This document shows positions 7,694 through 15,268 of a stretch of 32,608 nucleotides of DNA, one piece after another. The DNA comes from Oscillospiraceae bacterium (GTDB lineage: Bacteria; Bacillota; Clostridia; Oscillospirales; Oscillospiraceae): positions 1 to 32,608 of the forward strand of contig WRNV01000019.1 of the NCBI GenBank assembly GCA_009776445.1. The letters are read 5' to 3'. The notes below the pieces were generated by a model. It did not search any database, had not been told where the DNA came from, and saw only the letters and a program-made list of their open reading frames with translations. A program made the position numbers and the translations under genes. Within the stretch, counting starts at the first letter, position 1. Each line of letters begins with the position of its first letter.

Positions 7694-8211
7694 TGATGCT
7701 GATTGACGACGGAATACCGACAAAAGAAGATTTGGCTAAAGTCTTCCCTTCAGAAGAGCGGCTCAAAAAAGGCGCGGTGGCTATTTTAGAGTGTTTCCAG
7801 GAAATACCCTGCAACCCTTGTGTGAATGCCTGCAAACGCGGCTCGATCACCATACCGGGCGATATTAATCACTTGCCTGTGTTGGACGCGCAGATTTGCG
7901 ACGGCTGCGGGGGGTGTATTCCGCTTTGTCCTGGCTTGGCGATTTTTATTGTAGACATAACCTGGAGCGAGGATCGAGCTCTGGTCAAGTTGCCTTTTGA
8001 AAACCTACCCGTACCTAAGTCTGGGCAGTACGCGGCTGGCCTCAATCGCGCGGGGCAGGAAGTGGGATGGTTTGAAATAATCAAGGTAGTCCCAGGCGGA
8101 AAAACAAATTTGACATATACTATAACATTGGCCGTTCCGCAGGATCTGGCTATGGAAGTACGTAGTATACGGGCAGGGGGATATAGAGATGGCGATCAAC
8201 AAGGACGCTGA
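7693..8211 (+). CDS. 4Fe-4S ferredoxin-type subunit of the dehydrogenase complex
   Basis: A 172-residue iron-sulfur protein. One cluster motif is CDGCGGCIPLCP (Cys69, 72, 75, 79), a standard [4Fe-4S] ligand set. A second, irregular group is Cys34, Cys40, Cys43 and Cys47, with the pattern C-x5-C-x2-C-x3-C, followed by KRGSI; it may hold a second cluster. The C-terminal half (residues 85-172) is a beta-rich tail of unknown role. Archaeal proline dehydrogenase 1 operons contain a comparable 4Fe-4S subunit, which suggests electron delivery to or from ferredoxin. The start overlaps the end of the alpha-subunit gene by 1 bp (TAATG), and an in-frame ATG pair leaves the first residue ambiguous. It overlaps the next gene by 23 bp. 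Confidence 0.87.
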   Translation: MMLIDDGIPTKEDLAKVFPSEERLKKGAVAILECFQEIPCNPCVNACKRGSITIPGDINHLPVLDAQICDGCGGCIPLCPGLAIFIVDITWSEDRALVKLPFENLPVPKSGQYAAGLNRAGQEVGWFEIIKVVPGGKTNLTYTITLAVPQDLAMEVRSIRAGGYRDGDQQGR

Positions 8212-8509
8212 GTCTATGATATGCCGTTGCGAGGACGTCACGCGCGAAATGATACTTGCATGTATGGCAGACGGTTATAAAACGGCGGACGAAATAAAAC
8301 GCGCGACAAGGGCTGGCATGGGTCCCTGTCAGGGGCGCGCTTGCCGCCACCTTATAGCCTCCGAGCTTTCGCGTGTTTTCAACATACCAATAGAAGAGGT
8401 TTTAACGCCGACGTTCCGTCCGCCGACAAAATCGATAAGCCTAGGCGCGTTGGCCGACGCATACACGGATTCGGACTCGGCTTTGGGGAGCTCGGATTAT
8501 GAAGAATAA
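8189..8509 (+). CDS. Stand-alone BFD-like [2Fe-2S]-binding protein
   Basis: A 106-residue protein with the bacterioferritin-associated ferredoxin fold. The ligands are Cys12, Cys14, Cys47 and Cys52: MICRCEDVT gives C-x-C, and GPCQGRAC gives C-x4-C after 32 residues. In HcnB, opine oxidase and sarcosine oxidase alpha this domain is usually the C-terminal part of the alpha subunit. Here it is a separate gene within the operon and probably binds the alpha subunit to complete it. The last 35 residues (from PTFRPPTKS) are a flexible linker-like tail that resembles the linker after BFD domains. GGGGG precedes the ATG by about 7 nt. It overlaps the preceding gene by 23 bp and the following by 11 bp. 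Confidence 0.87.
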   Translation: MAINKDAESMICRCEDVTREMILACMADGYKTADEIKRATRAGMGPCQGRACRHLIASELSRVFNIPIEEVLTPTFRPPTKSISLGALADAYTDSDSALGSSDYEE

Positions 8510-9647
8510 TTACGATGCCGTCATTATTGGCGGCGGTATTATAGGATGTTCCATTGCCTTCGAGCTGGCAAAACGCGGGCTGAAGGATACGCTTGTGATA
8601 GAGCGGGAGTATCTTACCTCAGGCGCTACCGGGCGATGCGGCGCGGGCATTCGCCAACAGTGGGGCTCGGCGCTCAACGCCACGCTGGCTTCAGAAAGTA
8701 TGAGGATTTTCGAACACCTGGAAGAATACACTGGCTATAGCGGGAGCTGTGGAGTCAATCAGGGCGGATACTTATTAGTCGCCTATACTGAAAAGGAATG
8801 GGAGCAGTTCCACAAGAATCTGGAAGTCCAGCGTTCGATTGGAATTAATTCTTACGCCGTGGATTTGGACGGTGCCAAGGAGATCGTGCCTCATATAAAC
8901 ACGGAGGGCATGTTCGGTGCGGCTTTCTGCGCCGAAGACGGTCACGCCGACCCCTTCCACTGCACTTTTGCATACGCGAAAGGAGCGCGGAGGATGGGCG
9001 TCGATATCGAGACATATACCACAGTAACGGGGTTCGGCGTGGAGGACGGGCAAATCAGAACAGTTAAGACAAACAAAGGCGTTGTCCAGGCTAACATAGT
9101 CCTCAACTGCACCGGTGGTCACGCGGCAAAGCTGGCTGAATTAGTAAACGACGACCCGCCGGTATTCCCGGAGCGGCATCAGATACTCGTCACAGAAGCG
9201 GTCGCCCCCATAATGAAACCAATGGTATTATCATTCTCCCGAAGGTTCTATGTGCAACAAACTCCACATGGTTGCGTGCTCATGGGGATGGGCGACCCGG
9301 ACGAGCCTGTCGGTATTAACATCCGTTCCACCTGGCAATATATGGAGTGTAACGCGTACTTGGTTACAAAAACGCTGCCCGTGTTCCGAAACCTGCGTGT
9401 GGCGCGTCAGTGGGCGGGGCTTTATGACATGACCCCCGACAGCCATCATATCATCAGCGAAGCCAAGAGCGCGAAAGGATTTATTACTATCGCCGGTTTT
9501 TCCGGCCACGGTTTCATGGTCGCGCCGCGTGTAGCTATACTTGTAGCCAACTACTTGACAGGTAGTGATGATAGCGTAGATATCAAACGATTCTCCGCAG
9601 ACCGTTTCAACTCCGGGGAGTTACTGTACGAACCGTCCGTCGTTTGA
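8499..9647 (+). CDS. FAD-dependent amino-acid dehydrogenase, HcnC / beta-like (DAO family)
   Basis: A 382-residue D-amino-acid-oxidase-fold flavoprotein, probably the catalytic subunit that oxidises the amine substrate. The FAD-binding Rossmann motif is AVIIGGGIIGCSIAFELAKRG (first 27 residues; GxGxxG at 11-16). The conserved block SGATGRCGAGIRQQWG (around residues 42-57) is typical of sarcosine oxidase beta and HcnC. The C-terminal FAD-binding stretch is GFSGHGFMVAPRVA. It has no signal peptide or membrane anchor. The length fits the beta subunits of proline dehydrogenase and sarcosine oxidase. It is the last gene of the coupled five-gene set, overlapping the BFD gene by 11 bp. The substrate is not deducible by eye; no proline racemase, transporter or aminomutase is present nearby to suggest one. 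Confidence 0.9.
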   Translation: MKNNYDAVIIGGGIIGCSIAFELAKRGLKDTLVIEREYLTSGATGRCGAGIRQQWGSALNATLASESMRIFEHLEEYTGYSGSCGVNQGGYLLVAYTEKEWEQFHKNLEVQRSIGINSYAVDLDGAKEIVPHINTEGMFGAAFCAEDGHADPFHCTFAYAKGARRMGVDIETYTTVTGFGVEDGQIRTVKTNKGVVQANIVLNCTGGHAAKLAELVNDDPPVFPERHQILVTEAVAPIMKPMVLSFSRRFYVQQTPHGCVLMGMGDPDEPVGINIRSTWQYMECNAYLVTKTLPVFRNLRVARQWAGLYDMTPDSHHIISEAKSAKGFITIAGFSGHGFMVAPRVAILVANYLTGSDDSVDIKRFSADRFNSGELLYEPSVV

Positions 9648-9681
9648 CTACGGAGTTAATCGCGAAGGGAAGGCGGCTTTT

Positions 9682-10341
9682 ATGCTCGATGTAGCGATAC
9701 TAACCGTATCCCCGGAACTGACGCAAGATGAATTCGAATCGCTGCTTTGCCTGGTATCCGCAGATAAACAGGAGAAGGTAAAACGTTACCGATTCTTTCG
9801 GGACGCGCGAAATTCCCTGCTTGGCGACGTACTTGCGCGCAAGGAAATCTGCCGCACTACAGGGCTCCGCAATGACGAGCTTGCATTCTCGGAAAACTTT
9901 TACGGAAAACCATTTCTGGAAAACTATCCCAGCGTCCACTGCAATATTTCCCATACGGGAAACTATATAGCTTGCGCCATATCCGATAAGTGCGTCGGGA
10001 TAGACATAGAACTTATAAAACCTATTGACATCCATATCGCGGAACGCTTCTTCTCCCCTGAAGAAACAGCTTACATCAAACAACCCGATGATCAATACCA
10101 AAATCGCTACCGGTTCTTCGAGGTCTGGACCAAAAAGGAGAGCCGCGTAAAATGGGAAGGTATGGGCTTGTCGAAGCCACTACCTTCATTTAGTGTGTTA
10201 TATCCTGACGAGACGGAACAGATCGCCTATTTTAAGGTGTTTGAGAATGATGAAGCAATCTGCCACGTTTGCGCTTCATGTGAGGAAAGCCCCATTGTCA
10301 GAGTGTTGGACACGACCGAGTTTACCAGTCTCAGTCTATAA
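9682..10341 (+). CDS. 4'-phosphopantetheinyl transferase, Sfp type
   Basis: This enzyme transfers phosphopantetheine from CoA to a serine of carrier proteins. The 219-residue length matches Sfp/Gsp enzymes. The Mg2+ and CoA motifs are present: NISHTGNYIACAI (88-100), VGIDIEL (Asp108, Glu110) and FFEVWTKKESRVK, where Glu153 and Lys157 match the WxxKE-x3-K motif. It begins 34 bp after the beta-subunit gene on the same strand, preceded by GGGAAGGCGG, so it may be read from the same transcript. No NRPS, PKS or acyl carrier protein lies in the window, so the target is elsewhere in the genome. The stop codon lies inside a 12-bp tandem duplication (10331-10354). Confidence 0.9.
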   Translation: MLDVAILTVSPELTQDEFESLLCLVSADKQEKVKRYRFFRDARNSLLGDVLARKEICRTTGLRNDELAFSENFYGKPFLENYPSVHCNISHTGNYIACAISDKCVGIDIELIKPIDIHIAERFFSPEETAYIKQPDDQYQNRYRFFEVWTKKESRVKWEGMGLSKPLPSFSVLYPDETEQIAYFKVFENDEAICHVCASCEESPIVRVLDTTEFTSLSL

Positions 10342-10354
10342 ATCAGTCTATAAC
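10331..10354. repeat. 12-bp tandem duplication across a stop codon
   Basis: TCAGTCTATAA occurs at 10331-10341 and again at 10343-10353, a 12-bp period. The first copy supplies the final codons and TAA of the phosphopantetheinyl transferase. A third partial CAGTCT lies just upstream. Confidence 0.8.
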
Positions 10355-10359
10355 GTAGA

Positions 10360-12015
10360 CTACGCCTCTTCAGTGGTTGCAGCGCTATAGAGACGGTAGC
10401 CGCCGCTCAGGTTGTACGCGTCAAACCCGTTTTGCGCCAAAATACGCGCGGCTATGTAGCTTCGTGCGCCACTGTGGCATAATACGTAGACAGGTTTGTC
10501 TTGCGCGAGCGCACTGATATTCTCCCGCAATGAATCCAGCGGTATGTTCACAAACCCTTCAACAGGGCCGCTTTCGACTTCCAGAGGGCTACGTACATCA
10601 AGTAGTGTGACGCTACCGTCGCGTGGGAGCCTGTCTACTTCGTGCCAATGGAAGTTCTTCACTTTTCCGGTAAGTACGTTTTCAATCATATAACCCACCA
10701 TATTAACAGGATCTTTCGCGGATGAATACGGAGGCGCGTAGCACAGCTCCAGTCTTGCAAGGTCATAAGCCGACATTCCGGCTCTAATCGCCACCGCTAA
10801 CACGTCGCAACGTTTATCCACGCCGTCAAAGCCTACAATTTGCGCCCCGAGGATTTTACCGCTACTGTTATCAAAAACCACTTTCAGGGACATGAATTCC
10901 GTACCGGGATAATAGCCCGCGTGGCCTTCCTGCCAAAGGAATACTTTATCGTAATCTAAACCAAGCCTTTTTGCCGACTTTTCGCTTAAGCCGGTCGCCG
11001 CCACTGTCATATCAAACACTTTAATAACCATAGACCCTTGCGTCCCGTCATATTCGGAAGGTATACCGCATATGTTGTCAGCCGCTATTCGCGCCTGTTT
11101 ATTAGCGGGACCCGCCAGAGGGATCATCGCGGCTTGCCCCGTGACAAAATCCACTACTTCTACTGCGTCGCCCACAGCATAAATATCCGGATCTGAAGTC
11201 CGCATATACTTGTCAACGATAATTCCGCCGCGCTCGTTTATTTCCAACCCCGCGTCTTTTGCGAACCACGTCTCAGGTTTGACGCCGATGGCTAGAACTA
11301 CCATATCCGCTTCCAGTGAGCCGCCCGAAAGCTGTAGAACCAGGCGGTTATCGTGTTGTGTGATTTTTTGCAAACCGTTATTTAAGTACAGTGAAACGCC
11401 TTTTTTACGCAGATAGCTATGGATGTCGCGAGCCATGTCGATATCCAAAGGCGCGATCACTTGGTTTGATAGTTCGATGACGCTCACATCCAAACCTGCT
11501 TCTTTCAGGTTTTCAGCCATTTCAATACCAATAAAACCACCGCCGACCACCGCCGCGCTTTCAGGGCACTTTTCCAACAAAAACGCTTTGATATTATCGA
11601 TATCGGTTATATTTCGTAATGTGAACACGCGCTCCAACTTAGCCCCGTCTACCGGCGGGATGATAGGCAAGCCTCCAGGGGAGATTATCAGTTGGTCGTA
11701 ACTTTCCAGATAAGTCGCACCGGTTTTTCTGTTTTGCGCAAATACTGTTTTCGTGGTTTGGTCGATTGACAGAACTTCGCTTAGCGCCCTCACATCCACG
11801 TTAAACCGCTGGTGGAAGCTCTCGGGCGTCTGAAGAAGCAAGTCCTCGCGATCGGCTATCGTTCCACCAATGTAGTAAGGCAAGCCGCAGTTAGCGAAAG
11901 ATATATGCTCCCCTCGTTCAAACATGATGATCTCGGCATTTTCGTCAAGCCGGCGCAGCCGCGCAGCCGCCGTAGCGCCGCCGGCTACCCCGCCAACGAT
12001 TACTATCTTTTGCAC
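10360..12015 (-). CDS. CoA-disulfide reductase with C-terminal rhodanese domain
   Basis: This flavoprotein family reduces CoA disulfide, CoA persulfide or polysulfide with NAD(P)H and takes part in thiol and oxidative-stress metabolism. The 551-residue protein has the FAD motif VIVGGVAGGATAAARLRR (residues 5-22) and the single redox cysteine Cys43 in SFANCGLPYYIGG, the hallmark of the CoADR/NADH oxidase group. The NAD-binding motif AVVGGGFIGIEMAE and the second FAD motif DIYAVGDAVEV follow. The last ~100 residues are a rhodanese domain with the active-site loop CHSGARS (Cys513). The fusion is known from Npsr/CoADR-RHD enzymes. The start is GTG at 12015, 6 nt after GAGGTG. It converges on the phosphopantetheinyl transferase with an 18-bp gap and no obvious terminator. 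Confidence 0.95.
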   Translation of the reverse strand: MQKIVIVGGVAGGATAAARLRRLDENAEIIMFERGEHISFANCGLPYYIGGTIADREDLLLQTPESFHQRFNVDVRALSEVLSIDQTTKTVFAQNRKTGATYLESYDQLIISPGGLPIIPPVDGAKLERVFTLRNITDIDNIKAFLLEKCPESAAVVGGGFIGIEMAENLKEAGLDVSVIELSNQVIAPLDIDMARDIHSYLRKKGVSLYLNNGLQKITQHDNRLVLQLSGGSLEADMVVLAIGVKPETWFAKDAGLEINERGGIIVDKYMRTSDPDIYAVGDAVEVVDFVTGQAAMIPLAGPANKQARIAADNICGIPSEYDGTQGSMVIKVFDMTVAATGLSEKSAKRLGLDYDKVFLWQEGHAGYYPGTEFMSLKVVFDNSSGKILGAQIVGFDGVDKRCDVLAVAIRAGMSAYDLARLELCYAPPYSSAKDPVNMVGYMIENVLTGKVKNFHWHEVDRLPRDGSVTLLDVRSPLEVESGPVEGFVNIPLDSLRENISALAQDKPVYVLCHSGARSYIAARILAQNGFDAYNLSGGYRLYSAATTEEA

Positions 12016-12059
12016 AATTGCACCTCTTTTAACGTTATCCTTCTTTTTCTTTACGGTTT

Positions 12060-12088
12060 ATTATAAAACAACAGGCATGAATAGTCAA
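12060..12088 (-). promoter_or_regulatory. Sigma-A promoter of the CoA-disulfide reductase gene
   Basis: On the minus strand: TTGACT (12088-12083), 17-nt spacer, TATAAT (12065-12060). It lies 45 nt upstream of the GTG start. Confidence 0.8.
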
Positions 12089-12127
12089 TGATTGTTCGAA
12101 AGTTACTATTAGCTTAACTGATCTGTA

Positions 12128-12156
12128 TTGCAACTTTTATTCAACAAAAATAATGC
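12128..12156 (+). promoter_or_regulatory. Weak candidate promoter for the membrane kinase gene
   Basis: TTGCAA (12128-12133), 17-nt spacer, TAATGC (12151-12156). The -10 is poor. This is the best plus-strand pair that I see before the kinase. Confidence 0.25.
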
Positions 12157-12246
12157 CTTACCTACAATTATCGCTGTTCTCATATGCATAAAAGTGTGAT
12201 ATCGTATAGTGTGAATAGACTTTCTCTTTTCACTGGAGCTATACCT

Positions 12247-15147
12247 ATGCATATAATAGCGAATACGTATAAAATAATTAGCCAAATAGGTTCAGGTGGA
12301 GGCGCCATTATTTATTTAGCTGAACATATGCGGCTTGGAAAGAAAGTTGTGCTAAAGGCCGACAAGCGAACCTTGTCTACAGGACTCAAGGATTTGAGGC
12401 GAGAGGTTGACGCCCTAAAAGACCTGAACCATGCGTATATCCCCCACGTATACGACTTCATTGAGGACAACGGCACTGTCTATACCGTAATGGACTATAT
12501 CGACGGCGAAAGCTTCGATAAGCCGCTTAGGCGTGGCGAAAGGTTTAGCCAAGAGCAAGTGATAAAGTGGGCGCGTCAATTGCTGGAAGCGCTGGCATAT
12601 ATCCACAGCAGACCCCCGCATGGAATGCTGCACGCCGACATAAAACCTTCCAATGTCATGCTCACGCCGCAGGGCGACGCGCGCCTTATCGACTTCAACA
12701 TCGCCCTTGTGTTTGGGGAAGAAGGCGCTGTCGCAGTCGGGCGCAGTTTTGGCTACGCTTCCCCGGAACATTACGGACTTGACTTTTCGTCAAGTAAGCA
12801 AACACGCGAGACTCAAACTGAAACAGGTGTGGTTACCGAGGTTTCAAGCATCCCAGCTTCAATGATCGAGACGGTGTTGGGGTCCACACCACGCCCACGC
12901 CCAAGCTCAAGCAACGGGACGCCGGGCAAAAGAAGCGCTATGCTCAATGTCCGTTCGGACATCTACAGCTTGGGCGCTACTTTGTATCACATAATGACCG
13001 GAGAGCGCCCGGCGCAGATCGCTACAGACGTCAAGCCAATGTCCGCTAAAGACTTCAGTACCGCCGTTATCAATATAATATCAAAGGCCATGAATCCAAA
13101 TCCGAATTTGCGCTGGCAGACAGCAGAGGAAATGCTGTCCGCGTTTGAGAATTTGCGTGAAAAAGATCTACGCTTTAAACGCCATAATCGGGTAGCTGTC
13201 ATACCAGTCGCCCTGTTAGCGGCGCTGCTCTTAGTCTGCTGCTTTGCCCTCTTCGTTGGGCGAATAGCAATGAAACAGGAACAACAGCAATCGGCGGAGG
13301 AGCAAGATCAACTGGCGCTGCAAGACTCGGCTTACGCGCTGGCTGAATACTCCGCCAACGCGCTACGCGACGGTGATACGGACGCGGCTATCCGTTATGC
13401 CCTCCAAGCTCTATCCGACTCGCGTATCGCAGATGCTCAGAAGTCGCTAACTGACGCGCTGGGGGTATATGACCTCTCTGACAGGTTCAAACCTTATAGC
13501 AGCGTTGAAATGCCATCAGCGCCATTATATATGGCGATTTCCCCTGAAGGAAAAACATTCGCCGTCCTTTGCGACTTTGAAGTCGCGGTCGTCGACTCAA
13601 CCACTGGAAAGGTAATCGCGCTGCTTCCGGTGGAGCGATCCGCCCTATCGGAGGTTCATTATATAAACGAAGACACTATAATCTACTCAGGTAACAAAGA
13701 ACTGCGCGTCTACAACTGCACAAAGGGGGAAATAGTATGGATAAGTCGTCCCGCTACATCTATCGCGGTATCAGCGGACGGGAAAGTAGCTGCCGCAGTT
13801 TATAAGGATGAAAGAAACGTAACTGTTTACGATACTTCAAACTGGCTCTTTCTTAATTATGTGGAGCTTTCCTGGGATAACCAAAACGTTGCCACCAACG
13901 ACAATTTTACTAACCCGAACGACAAGCTATTTGCTTTAAACAATGATGGAACCCTACTTAGCACCAGTTTTGCGGATGGCTCCCTGCGGATTTGCGACCT
14001 GAGCGACGATGGAACCGTTGTGAATCTATTTGACTCCACATCGGATTTTGTACGTTTTGAGGGGGGATTTTGTCAACACTACTTTGCTTTTTCAGCGACT
14101 GCACGAGACGGCTCTACGTTTGTTATAATAAACCCAGTCTTAAGGGATAATCTTGAGCTGTTTGCGTATGCGACTGGGTTAACTTATACCATCCCTATCA
14201 GCATAAACGCCGACGAGAGCGGCATTTATATTCAGAATGAAAATACCCTTATCAAAATGGATCCCGATACTAACGAGCAGGCGTTTATTATCGAAGCGTT
14301 TGGAGACATTAAACGGTATGCGTGGAGCGAAGCGTATACCCTCATAGCAATCGAGAACGAATATATGTTTTTCGATAGATACGCTAATTTAGTGAGCCAA
14401 TATGAGAACAAATACAGCGTTGACTTTGTACAAATTGCTGGCGGTTCGGCAATAATAGGCAGCCGCGACTCGCCGGAGATACGAATCCTAAAGCACGAAT
14501 CCCACGCTGATGCCGGAATATTCGACTACGACCCATCATATTTGCACGACGAAGCCAGACTAAGCGCTGACGGTAAGACAGTGATGCTGTTTTCGTTTAG
14601 AGGTTTTCGTCTATTCGGTATAGGCGGCGAGATAATCGCCAATGTATCCATGCCTTACGCGGGAGAGGTTCATGACCAGCAATACTGTAGAGATGAAAAC
14701 GGCTCCTACCTTGAGGTAATATATAATGATGGAACAATCCGCATTTATAGCGCGGAAAACGGCGAGTTAATATCTAAGACCGTTGGGGAAAAACCGGATT
14801 CAAGCCAAAACGAGGTTTTTTATACAGACCTGCTACGCATTGAAGCGCCACCGAACGCAACGCCTGTCGCATATGACCGGCAGACAGGGGAATTCAGACG
14901 GGAATTGGAAAAAGACGCTTACCTTTCCTATGTGACGCAGGTTGGCGAGTATGTCATAACCGAGTATGTTACTGCGGATGGCGAGCGGTATGGCTTGCTG
15001 CTAAATGAAGAATGCGAAACGCTGGCGCGTCTGCCATATCTATGCGATATAATCGACGACAAACTGATTTTTGACTACCCCAGCGGAAATTTGCGTGAAT
15101 CCCACATATACAGCATTGACGAACTTATCGAACTTGCGCGTGAATAA
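12247..15147 (+). CDS. Membrane Ser/Thr protein kinase with beta-propeller-like extracellular domain
   Basis: A 966-residue Hanks-type kinase receptor. The glycine loop is IGSGGGAIIYLAEH (14-27), ATP lysine Lys37 (VVLKAD), Glu53 in REVDAL, and catalytic loop HADIKPSN (129-136; Asp131, Lys133, Asn136). The metal motif reads DFN (149-151) instead of DFG. Residues 181-234 are a Ser/Thr/Pro-rich insertion between SPEHYG and RSDIYSLG. One membrane helix spans about 317-339. Outside, a helical segment (GDTDAAIRYALQAL) precedes about 550 residues of repeated beta strands with WD40-like phrases (LSTSFADGSLRICDLSDDG, GEVHDQQYC). I chose the ATG at 12247 because GGAG lies 8 nt before it; an upstream in-frame ATG at 12184 has no ribosome site. 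The ligand is unknown. A histidine kinase follows on the same strand. Confidence 0.88.
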   Translation: MHIIANTYKIISQIGSGGGAIIYLAEHMRLGKKVVLKADKRTLSTGLKDLRREVDALKDLNHAYIPHVYDFIEDNGTVYTVMDYIDGESFDKPLRRGERFSQEQVIKWARQLLEALAYIHSRPPHGMLHADIKPSNVMLTPQGDARLIDFNIALVFGEEGAVAVGRSFGYASPEHYGLDFSSSKQTRETQTETGVVTEVSSIPASMIETVLGSTPRPRPSSSNGTPGKRSAMLNVRSDIYSLGATLYHIMTGERPAQIATDVKPMSAKDFSTAVINIISKAMNPNPNLRWQTAEEMLSAFENLREKDLRFKRHNRVAVIPVALLAALLLVCCFALFVGRIAMKQEQQQSAEEQDQLALQDSAYALAEYSANALRDGDTDAAIRYALQALSDSRIADAQKSLTDALGVYDLSDRFKPYSSVEMPSAPLYMAISPEGKTFAVLCDFEVAVVDSTTGKVIALLPVERSALSEVHYINEDTIIYSGNKELRVYNCTKGEIVWISRPATSIAVSADGKVAAAVYKDERNVTVYDTSNWLFLNYVELSWDNQNVATNDNFTNPNDKLFALNNDGTLLSTSFADGSLRICDLSDDGTVVNLFDSTSDFVRFEGGFCQHYFAFSATARDGSTFVIINPVLRDNLELFAYATGLTYTIPISINADESGIYIQNENTLIKMDPDTNEQAFIIEAFGDIKRYAWSEAYTLIAIENEYMFFDRYANLVSQYENKYSVDFVQIAGGSAIIGSRDSPEIRILKHESHADAGIFDYDPSYLHDEARLSADGKTVMLFSFRGFRLFGIGGEIIANVSMPYAGEVHDQQYCRDENGSYLEVIYNDGTIRIYSAENGELISKTVGEKPDSSQNEVFYTDLLRIEAPPNATPVAYDRQTGEFRRELEKDAYLSYVTQVGEYVITEYVTADGERYGLLLNEECETLARLPYLCDIIDDKLIFDYPSGNLRESHIYSIDELIELARE

Positions 15148-15158
15148 TTAAGAAAATG

Positions 15159-15187
15159 TTGAAAATAACGTAGATTTATTATATAAT
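15159..15187 (+). promoter_or_regulatory. Sigma-A promoter of the hybrid histidine kinase gene
   Basis: TTGAAA (15159-15164), 17-nt spacer, TATAAT (15182-15187), 82 nt upstream of the ATG at 15269. The histidine kinase therefore probably has its own promoter, separate from the membrane kinase gene that ends at 15147. Confidence 0.7.
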
Positions 15188-15268
15188 AATTAGAGATGTT
15201 ACACATTAAATGATCGCGTTTCTTATTTTATTGTATGATAACGTAATTGAGTTGTTTCCGGAGGGAGT

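Noticed and set aside
12184-12246. Upstream start for the membrane kinase
   Set aside because: No ribosome site before 12184, whereas GGAG sits 8 nt before the ATG at 12247, where the kinase sequence begins.
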